Origin: Methanospirillum sp.
GTDB taxonomy: Archaea > Halobacteriota > Methanomicrobia > Methanomicrobiales > Methanospirillaceae
DNA length: 56,772 nt
Direction: 5' to 3'
Assembly (NCBI GenBank): GCA_012728895.1
Contig: JAAYEG010000007.1
Coordinates: 1-56,772 of the forward strand
Of the stretch, positions 43,796 to 52,766 are shown in pieces; the stretch's first letter is position 1; the number at the start of each line of letters is the position of its first letter. The position numbers and the translations under genes are program-made. The notes beneath the pieces were generated by a model. It was not told where the DNA came from and did no database searches. It was given only the letters and a program-made list of their open reading frames with translations.

Positions 43796-45795
43796 TCACC
43801 ATCGTCTCGCCGACCAGGGAGGCGTTCCGCCTCCTCTTCTTCGACGGCCGGATCGTCACGGCGGTCGGGCAGGTGTCCCTGGCCGAGACCGCGAAAGGGA
43901 TCCGACCGAAGGAGTACAGGGTCCGGCTGGCGGGCCGTCGCCAGTACCGGAACACCCCCACCAGAGAGCTCGTGAACCTGCTCCGCTCGACCGACGTGTG
44001 GTTGACCGCTCCCTCGCCCGCATTCGAAGCCTTTCTCTCCGACCTGCAGATCCGGCCGAAGCCGCTCAAGGCGTGCCGTCTCTGCCTGCTCGAGGACCGC
44101 GTGACGCAGCTGCGCGAGAAGGACTCGGTGAAGTACGGGAACGAACGGATCTGCATGCCCTGCGCCCGGCGCGAGCTCCGACGCGAGGTCGCCCACTTTG
44201 GCCGGATGGCCCGCGGGGCGCTCGGCCACCTTGACGAACTCCTCTACCGCTTCCGTGACGTCGACCGCGTCCTCGGGACGATCCAGCCTGAGAGCCCGCG
44301 CGGCCGGTCGACCCTCTACGACCGGGTCGAAGCCCGGGAGGTGGGCGAGATGCAGCCTCTCGAGGAGCTCCCCCTCCCCCGCCCGTTCGTCGAAACCGCG
44401 GGAGTCGAACGGCTGATGCCTGTCCAGCAACTCGCGGTCGAGGCGGGGCTCCTCTACGGGAAGGACCTCCTCGTGGTCGCGGCAACCGCTTCCGGCAAGA
44501 CCTTTATCGGCGAGATGGCGGGCCTCAAGAGGTACCTCGAGGGGCGGGGGCGGACCCTCTTCCTGGTCCCTCTCGTCGCGCTCGCGGTCCAGAAGCACCA
44601 GCGGTTCACCGAGCGGTACGGGGCATTCGCCCGGTGCTCGCTCCAGATCGGGGCGTCCCGGATCCACCTGCCGGAGACCCGCTCCGGTGTCTCGCGGGAC
44701 CCGCATGCGGCGCTGGTGGTCGGAACGTACGAGGGGGTCGACCACCAGCTCCGGCTCGGACGGTTCCCGCAGAAGGTGGGGACGGTCGTGATCGACGAGG
44801 TCCAGATGCTCGAGGACGGCGAGCGGGGTCACCGGCTCGACGGCCTGATCGCGCGGTTGAAGTTCCTCTACCCCGACGCCCAGTTCCTCTACCTCTCTGC
44901 CACGATCGGCTCGCCGAAGTTGCTCGCCAAGAAGCTCGGCGCGACCCTGGTCCGGTACGAGAACCGGCCGGTTCCGCTCGAGCGCCACCTGGTCTTCGTC
45001 GATCGGAAAGAGAAGATCCCGACGATCAAGCGGATGGTCGACGAGGAGTTCCGCAGGGTCTCGTCGAAGGGCTACCACGGCCAGACGATCGTCTTCACGA
45101 ACTCCCGGGCCCGCTGCCACCAGGTGGCCGAGAAGCTCGGGCCGCGTGTCGCAGCCTACCACGCCGGGCTCACGTCGCAGGAGCGGCGGGGGGTCGAGGA
45201 CCGGTTCATGCACGGAAAGCTCGCGGCCGTCGTCACGACGGCCGCGCTCGGGGCCGGGGTCGACTTCCCCGCCTCGCAGGTCATCTTCGACGCGCTCGCT
45301 ATGGGGATCTCCTGGCTCAGCGTCCAGGAGTTCGAACAGATGTCTGGGAGGGCCGGCCGGCCCGACTACCACGATGCCGGGAAGGTCGTGATCCTGGCCC
45401 AGCCCGGCGCCACCTACTCCCGCGATGCCGACGCGACCGAGGAGGCGGTCGCGATCCGGCTCCTGAAGGGCGAGATGGGCGAGGTGGCACCGGTCTACGA
45501 TCTTGAGCAGTCCAGCGAAGAGTTCGTCGCGAACGCGGTCGTCGCCCGGGGCGACAGGGCCGCGATCGCCGCGCTCGAGGAACGGATGGTCGGGGAGATG
45601 GAGCCCGTCCTTCCCACGCTCGTGGCCCACCGGCTCGTGGTCGAGCGCGGCAACCGAATGGAGCTGTCCCCGCTGGCCCGGGTGATGGCTGAGCACTTCA
45701 TCGGGGTCCAGCGTCTCCTCAGGATCCTGCGACTCGTCCGGACCGAGGATGACCCGGTTGCGATCCTGACAGGGCTGGAGTGCGAGCCCGACTGA
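43792..45795 (+). CDS. DEAD/DEAH-type helicase with N-terminal zinc motif (DUF5814-like)
   Basis: 667 residues. The first 200 are family-specific, with a CxxC pair at 95/98 (ACRLCLL) and another at 121/124 (CMPCARR), probably a zinc site. The helicase core has VVAATASGKTF (Walker A Lys236), VVIDEVQML (box II as DEVQ), YLSATIGSP (motif III), HAGLTSQERRGVEDRF, TTAALGAGVDFPA and EQMSGRAGRPDYHD (motif VI), similar to Ski2/Hel308 helicases. Close relatives occur in methanogens and haloarchaea; the nucleic acid substrate is unknown. Coupling to two regulator genes is notable. Confidence 0.85.
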   Translation: MITIVSPTREAFRLLFFDGRIVTAVGQVSLAETAKGIRPKEYRVRLAGRRQYRNTPTRELVNLLRSTDVWLTAPSPAFEAFLSDLQIRPKPLKACRLCLLEDRVTQLREKDSVKYGNERICMPCARRELRREVAHFGRMARGALGHLDELLYRFRDVDRVLGTIQPESPRGRSTLYDRVEAREVGEMQPLEELPLPRPFVETAGVERLMPVQQLAVEAGLLYGKDLLVVAATASGKTFIGEMAGLKRYLEGRGRTLFLVPLVALAVQKHQRFTERYGAFARCSLQIGASRIHLPETRSGVSRDPHAALVVGTYEGVDHQLRLGRFPQKVGTVVIDEVQMLEDGERGHRLDGLIARLKFLYPDAQFLYLSATIGSPKLLAKKLGATLVRYENRPVPLERHLVFVDRKEKIPTIKRMVDEEFRRVSSKGYHGQTIVFTNSRARCHQVAEKLGPRVAAYHAGLTSQERRGVEDRFMHGKLAAVVTTAALGAGVDFPASQVIFDALAMGISWLSVQEFEQMSGRAGRPDYHDAGKVVILAQPGATYSRDADATEEAVAIRLLKGEMGEVAPVYDLEQSSEEFVANAVVARGDRAAIAALEERMVGEMEPVLPTLVAHRLVVERGNRMELSPLARVMAEHFIGVQRLLRILRLVRTEDDPVAILTGLECEPD

Positions 45796-45820
45796 ATCAC
45801 CGGTCTCCGGCCGCTCCGTC

Positions 45821-45828
45821 GATATAAT
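45821..45828 (+). promoter_or_regulatory. TATA box of the leuCDB-type operon
   Basis: GATATAAT about 35-42 bases before ATG 45863. Initiation near 45849 leaves a leader of about 14 bases. This supports 45863 rather than the in-frame ATG at 45827, which would lie upstream of the transcript. Confidence 0.5.
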
Positions 45829-45862
45829 GTGTCAAGAGAGCCAACGTCATCCGATTGTATCC

Positions 45863-47116
45863 ATGGGCTCCACGCTGGTAGAAAAGGTCTTTTCCCGTCG
45901 CTGCGGGAGTGATGTCCGGGCCGGCGAGGTCGTGATGGCCCCGGTCGACGCGGCGATGATCCACGATATCACGGGCCCCCTCGCGATCCGGACCTTTCTC
46001 GAGATGGGTGGGGAGCGCGTCTTCGACCCGGCGCGGGTCGTGATGCTCTTCGACCACCAGGTGCCGGCGGACTCGATCCCCGCTGCCGAGAACCAGGCCA
46101 TCATGCGCCGGTTCGCCGCCGAGCAGGGGATCCTGAACTACGACCTGCGCGAGGGGGTCTGCCACCAGGTCGTGCTCGAGAAGGGGAGGGCGGCCCCGGG
46201 CGAGATCGTGATCGGCTCGGACTCGCACACCTGCATGTACGGCGCGGTCGGGGCGTTCGCGACCGGGGTCGGCTCGACCGACATGGGCTTCGCGCTCCGG
46301 TTCGGCGCTCTCTACTTCCGCGTGCCTGAGACGGTCAGGGCGACCGTGACGGGGGCATTCCCTGAGCGGGTCGGTCCGAAGGACCTGATCCTCTCGATCA
46401 TCGGCGATATCGGGGCCGATGGCGCGACCTATCGTGCCGTGGAGTTTTGCGGCGAGGCGGTCTCGTCGATGGGCATGGCCGGCCGTATGACCCTCTGCAA
46501 CATGGCGATCGAGATGGGTGCGAAGGCCGGGATCGTCCCGCCTGACGAGACGACGTGGGACTACGTCCGGGCCCGGCGCCCCGACATCGAGCCGTTCCCG
46601 CTCGCCTCGGACCCCGGTGCGGACCTCGCGGATTCGCGGACCTACGACGTGGGCGAATTCGAGCCGCAGGTGGCCGTTCCCCACAACGTCGACAACGTCG
46701 TCCCGGTCTCCCGGGTGGCGGGAACTCACGTGGACCAGGTCTTTATCGGGTCATGCACGAACGGAAGGTACGAGGATCTGGCCGAGGCCGCCTCGGTGCT
46801 CGGGGACGGGCAGTTCTCGGACCGGGTCCGGGTGATCGTGATCCCGGCCTCGCGCGACGAGTACCTCAAGGCGCTCAGGGCCGGGCTGATCGAGCGGTTC
46901 GTCGAGGCCGGCGCCCTGGTCGAGGCACCCTGCTGCGGACCCTGCATGGGCGGCGCCTTCGGCCTGATCGCGCCGGGCGAGGTCTCGCTCTCGACATCGA
47001 ACCGGAACTTCAGGGGAAGGCAGGGCTCGGCCGAGGGGCTCGTCTACCTCGCATCGGCCGCCACCGCGGCGGCGTCGGCGGTGAGGGGCGAGATCACGGA
47101 CCCACGGGAGGTCTGA
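45863..47116 (+). CDS. leuC: 3-isopropylmalate/homoaconitate dehydratase large subunit
   Basis: 417 residues from ATG 45863 (MGSTLVEKVFSRRCG). Aconitase-family [4Fe-4S] ligands are in GSCTNGRYEDL and APCCGPCMGG. The substrate segments HDITGPLAIRTF, GIGSDSHTCMYGAVGAF-like (VIGSDSHTCMYGAVGAF) and SNRNFRGRQGS are intact. Methanogens carry two such enzymes, one for leucine (LeuC) and one for coenzyme B synthesis (AksD), and sequence inspection does not separate them with certainty. Paired with the small subunit three bases downstream. Confidence 0.9.
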   Translation: MGSTLVEKVFSRRCGSDVRAGEVVMAPVDAAMIHDITGPLAIRTFLEMGGERVFDPARVVMLFDHQVPADSIPAAENQAIMRRFAAEQGILNYDLREGVCHQVVLEKGRAAPGEIVIGSDSHTCMYGAVGAFATGVGSTDMGFALRFGALYFRVPETVRATVTGAFPERVGPKDLILSIIGDIGADGATYRAVEFCGEAVSSMGMAGRMTLCNMAIEMGAKAGIVPPDETTWDYVRARRPDIEPFPLASDPGADLADSRTYDVGEFEPQVAVPHNVDNVVPVSRVAGTHVDQVFIGSCTNGRYEDLAEAASVLGDGQFSDRVRVIVIPASRDEYLKALRAGLIERFVEAGALVEAPCCGPCMGGAFGLIAPGEVSLSTSNRNFRGRQGSAEGLVYLASAATAAASAVRGEITDPREV

Positions 47117-47119
47117 GGG

Positions 47120-47686
47120 ATGACTGAGCAGATCGAGAGGGAATCAGGGGGGATACGGACCGTGGAGGTGCCGCGGAGCGCGGCGTCCCCGCGGGTCTGG
47201 AAGTTCGGCGACGACATCGACACGGACGCGATCATCCCGGGACGGTTCCTGACCATCAACGACCCGGCGGAGCTCGCCCGGCATGCCTTCGAAGGGACGC
47301 GGGACGAGTTCGCTCAGTCGGTGCTCCCCGGCGACGTCGTCGTCGGCGGGCGGAATTTCGGAATGGGCTCGTCGCGCGAGCACGCCCCACTCGCGCTGAA
47401 GGGGGCGGGGATCCGCTATATCGTGGCCGAGTCGTTCGCCCGGATCTTCTACCGCAACGCGATCAACATCGGCCTGCTGCCGCTGACCACGCCGTCGACG
47501 GACGGATTCGCCGACGGTGCGGAGATCGCGGTGGACCCGTCCGGCGGGAGAGTGACGGTGGACGGAAAGGAGTTCCCGGTCGAGCCCGTCCCGGAGTTCC
47601 TGCAGCGCATCGCGGATGCAGGCGGACTGATCGAGTACGCACGGATCGTCGGGGAGGTGGAGACGTGCAGTACGACGTCGCGGTGA
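47120..47686 (+). CDS. leuD: 3-isopropylmalate/homoaconitate dehydratase small subunit
   Basis: 188 residues. Family segments are [41 protein letters not shown] and [20 protein letters not shown]. The loop that sets substrate specificity reads F43-L-T-I46, not the YLRT associated with homoaconitase, which favours isopropylmalate. About 20 residues precede the usual N-terminus. Its last 22 bases overlap the next gene. Confidence 0.88.
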   Translation: MTEQIERESGGIRTVEVPRSAASPRVWKFGDDIDTDAIIPGRFLTINDPAELARHAFEGTRDEFAQSVLPGDVVVGGRNFGMGSSREHAPLALKGAGIRYIVAESFARIFYRNAINIGLLPLTTPSTDGFADGAEIAVDPSGGRVTVDGKEFPVEPVPEFLQRIADAGGLIEYARIVGEVETCSTTSR

Positions 47687-48789
47687 TCGGCGGGGACGGG
47701 ATCGGGCCCGAGATCGTGCGGGAGGGCTGCAGGGTCCTGGAGGCCGCCGGGGATCGATTCGGTTTTGACCTCAGCTTCACCGAGTTCCCGATCGGCGCGG
47801 AGCGGTTCCTGGAGACCGGCGAGCTCCTGACCGAGGACGATCTCGCGGAACTCTCGCGCTTCCGTTCGATCTACTTCGGCTCGATCGGGGACGACCGGGT
47901 CCGACCCGGGGTCCTCGAGAAGGGGATCCTGCTCGCGCTCCGGTTCCACTTCGACCAGTACGTGAACCTCCGGCCGATCAGGCTCCTGGCCGGCGTCTCG
48001 ACCCCGCTGGCGAACAAGAGCCCCGCCGATATCGACTTCGTCGTGGTCCGCGAGAACACCGAGGACTTCTACGTTGGGATCGGCGGTCGACAGGGGCCGG
48101 GACGGGGCCATGCCGACCTCGAGGTGCTCCGATCCCTCTACTCCGTCCGGTTCGGCCTTGATATCGAGAGCGACGCGGACGAGCTCGCCTACCAGGTTGG
48201 AGTCGTGACCCGCGAGGGCTCGCGTCGCGTGATGGAGTACGCATTCGAGCTCGCCGGGCGGAGGCGGGGGAAGGTCTCGTCGGTCGACAAGGCCAACGTC
48301 CTCTCGGACGTCTACGGCCTCTGGAGAGAGGTCTTCGCGGAGGTGGCCGCAAACCACCCCGGTGTCGAGACCGAGTACACGTTCGTGGACGCGATCACCA
48401 TGTGGTTCGTCAAGAACCCCGAGTGGTTCGACGTCGTGGTCACGCCGAACATGTTCGGTGACATCATCACCGACCTCGGCGCGATGATCCAGGGTGGGCT
48501 CGGGCTCGCCCCGGGCGGCAACATCAATCCCGCCGGGACCTCGATGTTCGAGCCGATTCACGGCTCGGCCCCGAAGTACCGGGGAATGAACGTCGCGAAC
48601 CCGATCGCGACGGTCTGGGCCGGCTCGCTCCTGCTCGACTCGCTCGGCGAGTACGAAGCGGCGGGGGCCGTGGTCGCCGCGATCGAGCGCACGATCGCGG
48701 ACGGCGTCGTGACGCGGGACATGAACGGCACAGCCACCACCTCGGGGGTCGGCGACCACCTGGTGGAGATACTGGGGAGCCGCGGGTAG
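47665..48789 (+). CDS. leuB: 3-isopropylmalate/homoisocitrate dehydrogenase family protein
   Basis: 374 residues from GTG 47665, with GGGGAGGTGG before it. Beta-decarboxylating dehydrogenase signatures are [82 protein letters not shown] and [13 protein letters not shown]. It works with the two dehydratase subunits in leucine synthesis, or in the parallel chain extension to coenzyme B. It is translationally coupled to leuD by a 22-base overlap. Confidence 0.88.
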   Translation: MQYDVAVIGGDGIGPEIVREGCRVLEAAGDRFGFDLSFTEFPIGAERFLETGELLTEDDLAELSRFRSIYFGSIGDDRVRPGVLEKGILLALRFHFDQYVNLRPIRLLAGVSTPLANKSPADIDFVVVRENTEDFYVGIGGRQGPGRGHADLEVLRSLYSVRFGLDIESDADELAYQVGVVTREGSRRVMEYAFELAGRRRGKVSSVDKANVLSDVYGLWREVFAEVAANHPGVETEYTFVDAITMWFVKNPEWFDVVVTPNMFGDIITDLGAMIQGGLGLAPGGNINPAGTSMFEPIHGSAPKYRGMNVANPIATVWAGSLLLDSLGEYEAAGAVVAAIERTIADGVVTRDMNGTATTSGVGDHLVEILGSRG

Positions 48790-48795
48790 CCCCTC

Positions 48796-50220
48796 ATGTC
48801 CGAGATGGTCCGCTGGATCGCCGAGCACTTCGACGACGTCCCCCCCACCCCCTCGCTGGTGATCGACGCGACCAAGCACATGCGCAAGGCCGAGCGCAAG
48901 CAGCTCTTCTCAGACGACCTGCCCCAGATGAAGACGGCGGAGGGTCGGTGGTTCGAGGGGGTCTGCTACGAGCGTATGCTCCGGCTGGTGGAGCGGACCG
49001 ACCTGATCGGCGGGATTGCCCGCAAGGGTGCCGATGCCCCGTTCGTGGGCCAGAACGCGGCACTGGGCCAGAACGGGCTCTTCTACTCGAACATCGGCGA
49101 CATCAAGATCCGGGGAAATGGCCAGGACCTCGCCGAGTTCGACCTGCTCCTGAGGGACCGCGACGGGAACCTGGCGTTCGCCGAGATCGTGACCTCCCCG
49201 ACCGACATGAAGGAGTTCGAAATCGAGATACAGTTCAAGAAGCGGCTGATCGGGTTCATCTTCGGGCAGGCCCACGTCCCGTTTTTGCTCTACTCCTCGG
49301 TCGACGTCTCCAAGCACCCGATCGTGAAGAGAATCATGAAGGAGCCCGAAAACGCGCTGATCCTGGCCGGCCCGTGCGAGGAGCTCAAGAAGCTGATCCA
49401 CGGACACCCGGTCAAGCACCACACCCGCAAGAGCCCGAAGAACCCGAAGTTCTTCAGGGCCGACGAGGTCCGGACTCGCCGGCAGTTCGACTTCCGGGCT
49501 CTCCACGAGGAGCGGCGGGCACGGTTTCTCAGGATGATTGGGGAGAAGGCGAAGAAAGAGGACTTCACGGAGCCGGACGACATCCCGCCCATCGTCAGGA
49601 AGATCCTCTGCGGGGGGCTGTACCCGTCGGCCGCGAAGGCAGTCTGCGCGAGTTACCCGCTGACCATCCGCGGTAAGCCGATTCCCTGCGGTGATGTGCC
49701 GAAACTCTATTCCAAGGTCGTGCTCGCGGTAAACCTGCCCGACGGGGAGCCGATCATCTACCTGCGCTCGCGAAAGAGGCGGGAGTACCTGAAGATGGTG
49801 CGGGACAAGCAGGGTGGGTTCAAGTTCGAGTCTGCCCGGACGCCCCACATGGCCGGGTTCTTCCTCTGGCTCGAGACCATCACCCCGGTCCTCGGGTCGC
49901 AGGTCACGCATGAGATCCTGATGACCTTCATCGGCCCCGGGCGACAGTCGGCCCCCTTCGTCCCCGGGGGGATCGCGCAGGGCCGGCAGAAAGGGCAGAG
50001 GCCGCAGAAACAGAACGGCGCGACGCCCCAGGGACGGTCGAAGAGCCGTCAGCCGAAAACGACGGACGCCCCCGTCCCGGAGACGAAACCCGTCGAGGAG
50101 GCAGGCGCCGCGAAGGCGCCGAGAAAGCGCCGTCGGCGTCCCCGTAAGAAGCAGGCGACGGACGCCCCGGTGCCCGGCGGCGCGGTTTCCGGCGCCACGG
50201 TGCGGAACAATCCCCTCTGA
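48796..50220 (+). CDS. Uncharacterised protein, possible PD-(D/E)XK-like fold and basic tail
   Basis: 474 residues, not recognised. The N-terminal 170 have the layout of a PD-(D/E)XK core: a helix with Glu54 (EGRWFEGVCYERML), Asp116 in AEFDLLLRDRDG, then E130-I-V132 (LAFAEIVTSP), where nucleases usually have ExK, and a helix QFKKRLIGFIFGQ. The middle (residues 280-380) is globular, with LYPSAAKAVCASYPLTIRGKPI and EPIIYLRSRKRREYLKMV. From about residue 395 it is low-complexity, Lys/Arg/Pro/Gln-rich, with KAPRKRRRRPRKK, as in nucleic-acid-binding tails. It starts seven bases after leuB, so it is probably in that operon. A role with DNA or RNA is inferred only from the tail and the fold guess. 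Confidence 0.65.
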   Translation: MSEMVRWIAEHFDDVPPTPSLVIDATKHMRKAERKQLFSDDLPQMKTAEGRWFEGVCYERMLRLVERTDLIGGIARKGADAPFVGQNAALGQNGLFYSNIGDIKIRGNGQDLAEFDLLLRDRDGNLAFAEIVTSPTDMKEFEIEIQFKKRLIGFIFGQAHVPFLLYSSVDVSKHPIVKRIMKEPENALILAGPCEELKKLIHGHPVKHHTRKSPKNPKFFRADEVRTRRQFDFRALHEERRARFLRMIGEKAKKEDFTEPDDIPPIVRKILCGGLYPSAAKAVCASYPLTIRGKPIPCGDVPKLYSKVVLAVNLPDGEPIIYLRSRKRREYLKMVRDKQGGFKFESARTPHMAGFFLWLETITPVLGSQVTHEILMTFIGPGRQSAPFVPGGIAQGRQKGQRPQKQNGATPQGRSKSRQPKTTDAPVPETKPVEEAGAAKAPRKRRRRPRKKQATDAPVPGGAVSGATVRNNPL

Positions 50221-50346
50221 GCTTCGAGGTCCCGGACCGGCGCTACTCCGCGCGGGTTCGCCACGATAGACCGGTCTCGCGACCTTCGATCCCGTCTTTC
50301 CTGCCGTGTCAGAGGAAAACACGGGTGCCGGTTACCCCCCGCCCGT

Positions 50347-52032
50347 TCACCGGAGCAACACCCATCCGACCGCGTTGGTAACGATCCAGCCGATGCTGAC
50401 CGCGATCCCGATGACAAGGCCAGTCGCGCCCAGATACCTGGGCATCAGGAGGGGATAGGCGACCAGGGCGAGGATGCCGATCCCGACCCAGAGCGCGATG
50501 CCGAGGGCCGTCAGCGCGACTGCCCGCCGCGAACCCTTCGACAACCCTTCGTTCCCGCGACTCGCTCCCACCCCGGGTGTCGGCGCCTCCTCGTCAGCGG
50601 GCGACACCACCGGCGCATCGCCGATCTCTCCCCCGGAACGGAGGAGCAGCGCCTGGAGCTGGTCCTCGGCCTCGTTGCGCCGGTCCCTGATCCCGCCGTT
50701 CGTCGGGTCGAGCTCGACCGCCTCCTCGAGGTCCACCACGGCACCCCGCATCTCCGCGACCGCCCGGGACAGGCCAGGGTCCTCCTCGTCGGCCAGTGCT
50801 GCAGCCCGTTCGATACGGGCGTCGGCCCGCTCCAAGAGGAAGTGGGCGAGCGGGAGCGCCAGAACCTCGCGCTCCCCGAACGGCATCGCCCGCTGTAGGA
50901 GCGCGATCGCGCCGTCGTGGTCCTCCCGGCTGTTCAGAAGCTTCGCCCGCGCGAGCGCCGCGGTCGAGAGGGGGGCCGCGACGCTGGACCGGTCGCCGGA
51001 GATGGCGTGAGCCCGCTCCCAGTGGCCGATCGCCTCGTCGACCCGGTCCTCGTCGATGGCACGCTGCCCGAGCGCGAGACGGACACGGCCCTCGAGATCC
51101 CGGACCTCCTCCGTCTCGCGAACGGGATCGTCGAGCCTCTCGATTGCGCCGAGTGCACTCTCGTACTCCCTGTCGTCGATCAACCCCTCGATCCGGGCGA
51201 GGGGCGAGAAGAGCGGAAGGAGTTCCGGGCGCTGCTCCCCGACCGAGGCCTGGACCTTCTCGAGCAGCCCGACCTCTTCGAGCAGGACCGGTCCTGCCGC
51301 GAGCGCGACGGGCGAGAGCCCCCGCCCCGAGATGACCCGGAGGGTCTGGAGGTTCCGGGCAGCCCGGAGCTCGGTTCGGAAGAGGGCCAGATGTTCCCGT
51401 GCCCGCCCCTCGCCGGGGACGTCGCCCCGGTCCCGAAGCGTCTCCGCCATCCCCTCGAGCTCTTCCGTGAGCCGGGCCTCGAGCCCTTCCGCCACCCTGT
51501 TCCCGGAATCGCCGGAGGCCCTGTTCCCGCTGAGAATTCCCCACTCGGTCCAGAACCCGTCGGACGCGCAGAGGGCGGCGAAACGGGTGAGTGCCGCCTG
51601 CCAGAGCCGGCCGGTGACGTCGGGCGGCGTCGGCAGATCGGGGCCGTTACGCCCCGACGCGCGCGCCTCCCAGTACGAGAGGACCGCGATGGAGTGGGTG
51701 GCCGCAGAGATCGGGAAGCCGCGGCGCTCGACCGCCCGCCATCGCTCGGCCGCCGAGCGACGGGCAGGGGTCACTGAAAGACTCTCGATCGGGTCGTTGA
51801 AGGCGAGCTCATCCAGGTACCGGTCCTGGTAGTAGAAGAGGTCGACGATCGCTCGCCGGACAGGGTCTGTGAGGTCCGACCGGGCCACCTCGCGCTCCGC
51901 GTCCGTCGCCGTGCCTTCAGGGATCCCGACCCCCGTATCGCCGGTATACACGCTCTCGTCTACTCCCGATCCCGGCTCGACCCCCAGCAGGTCGTAGGGT
52001 GTCGGGCCCCGCTGAAGTGGATCCCGTTTCAT
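50347..52032 (-). CDS. TPR-type membrane-anchored protein with J-like N-terminus
   Basis: 561 residues, function unknown. The start has TPYDLLGVEPGSGVDE, then LTDPVRRAIVDLFYYQDRY. This resembles the opening and closing parts of a J domain but has no HPD motif, so it is not a regular DnaJ. Residues 90-170 are helical with several Trp. Residues 280-470 look like tetratricopeptide-type helical repeats (DEAIGHWERAHAISGDRS, HDGAIALLQRAMPFGE, VDLEEAVELDPTNGGIRDRR). Two C-terminal membrane helices (about 508-560) anchor it. It may be an assembly or chaperone-related scaffold. Transcribed alone, convergent with the 48.8 kb gene. Confidence 0.7.
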   Translation of the reverse strand: MKRDPLQRGPTPYDLLGVEPGSGVDESVYTGDTGVGIPEGTATDAEREVARSDLTDPVRRAIVDLFYYQDRYLDELAFNDPIESLSVTPARRSAAERWRAVERRGFPISAATHSIAVLSYWEARASGRNGPDLPTPPDVTGRLWQAALTRFAALCASDGFWTEWGILSGNRASGDSGNRVAEGLEARLTEELEGMAETLRDRGDVPGEGRAREHLALFRTELRAARNLQTLRVISGRGLSPVALAAGPVLLEEVGLLEKVQASVGEQRPELLPLFSPLARIEGLIDDREYESALGAIERLDDPVRETEEVRDLEGRVRLALGQRAIDEDRVDEAIGHWERAHAISGDRSSVAAPLSTAALARAKLLNSREDHDGAIALLQRAMPFGEREVLALPLAHFLLERADARIERAAALADEEDPGLSRAVAEMRGAVVDLEEAVELDPTNGGIRDRRNEAEDQLQALLLRSGGEIGDAPVVSPADEEAPTPGVGASRGNEGLSKGSRRAVALTALGIALWVGIGILALVAYPLLMPRYLGATGLVIGIAVSIGWIVTNAVGWVLLR

Positions 52033-52099
52033 CGCGTCGCTCTCCCTGTCACGGCGCCGGCCAAGACCGCTCGGCGGTCGTACCCGGCAAGCCTTACTA

Positions 52100-52145
52100 C
52101 ATGGTGATGGTATCTTCGTTGTCTTATCTGTTTTTTATCGTTCTT
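52100..52145 (-). promoter_or_regulatory. AT-rich promoter patch of the TPR gene
   Basis: A T-rich patch (CTTATCTGTTTTTTATCG, 52120-52137) reads ACGATAAAAAACAG on the minus strand, a plausible TATA region about 95-105 bases before ATG 52032. The divergent gene at 52211 may share this region. Nothing else is seen in the 178-base gap. Confidence 0.4.
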
Positions 52146-52210
52146 CGGGAATGGCATGGTCTGCCGGCGAGAGAAAAGGCCATCTGCATGCGGGCCGAAA
52201 CCCTCAGCGG

Positions 52211-52654
52211 ATGTCCCCGACGATCCTGCTCGTCCCCGTGGAACCCGCACCCACCCGCGAAGTCCTGGAGGATCTCGCCGCCCGACTCCTGACCGCGTTC
52301 GGCCGCACGGTCGATCTCCGGGAGCCCTTGCGGCCCCCGTCCGCCGCGGTGATCTGCCCGGACCTCTGCGCCGCCGCCCCGGTCGCCGGCGCCGTCGCGG
52401 CCACCTTGGGCTGCGGGTGCCGCGACCTGCTAATCGGCGTGACGGCGGCATCCATTGCCGGCAACGGGCCGCCGGCGCCCAGGACCTGCGGCGGCGTCCT
52501 CCTGCTCTCGGCGCCGCGGGGCGCCTCGCCGCACTCCCTCGTCCGTGAGGTCGGCCTCCATGCCGGCCTCGGGGACTGCCCGGACCCGGGTTGCGCCATG
52601 CACCCGCAGGGCGAGGGGGCCGACCTCTGCCGCGCCTGCCGCGGACGGTGCTGA
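52211..52654 (+). CDS. Degenerate archaemetzincin-like protein, catalytic histidines replaced
   Basis: 147 residues from ATG 52211 (MSPTILLVPVEP). The opening matches archaemetzincins, archaeal zinc metalloproteases whose active site is HExxHxxGxxHCx4CxM followed by CxxC. Here the aligned stretch is R112-E113-V-G-L116-H-A-G119-L-G-D122-C123 with C128, M130, C140 and C143. All three zinc-binding histidines are changed (to Arg, Leu and Asp), while the glutamate, the glycine, the methionine and the four structural-zinc cysteines remain. The middle is shortened (IGVTAASIAGNGPPAP). It is probably not a protease. A binding or regulatory role, or gene decay, would both fit; the intact frame and conserved cysteines favour function. 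Confidence 0.8.
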   Translation: MSPTILLVPVEPAPTREVLEDLAARLLTAFGRTVDLREPLRPPSAAVICPDLCAAAPVAGAVAATLGCGCRDLLIGVTAASIAGNGPPAPRTCGGVLLLSAPRGASPHSLVREVGLHAGLGDCPDPGCAMHPQGEGADLCRACRGRC

Positions 52655-52766
52655 GGCGCCCGGACCCCGGGGACCGTCCCGGCGCGTGCCGGGCCGTCAC
52701 GTGCCCCCCTCGGCGGGGTGCACCCCGCGCCTCGAAGCGCCCCGGACAGGGGGGAGTCCCGGCGCG

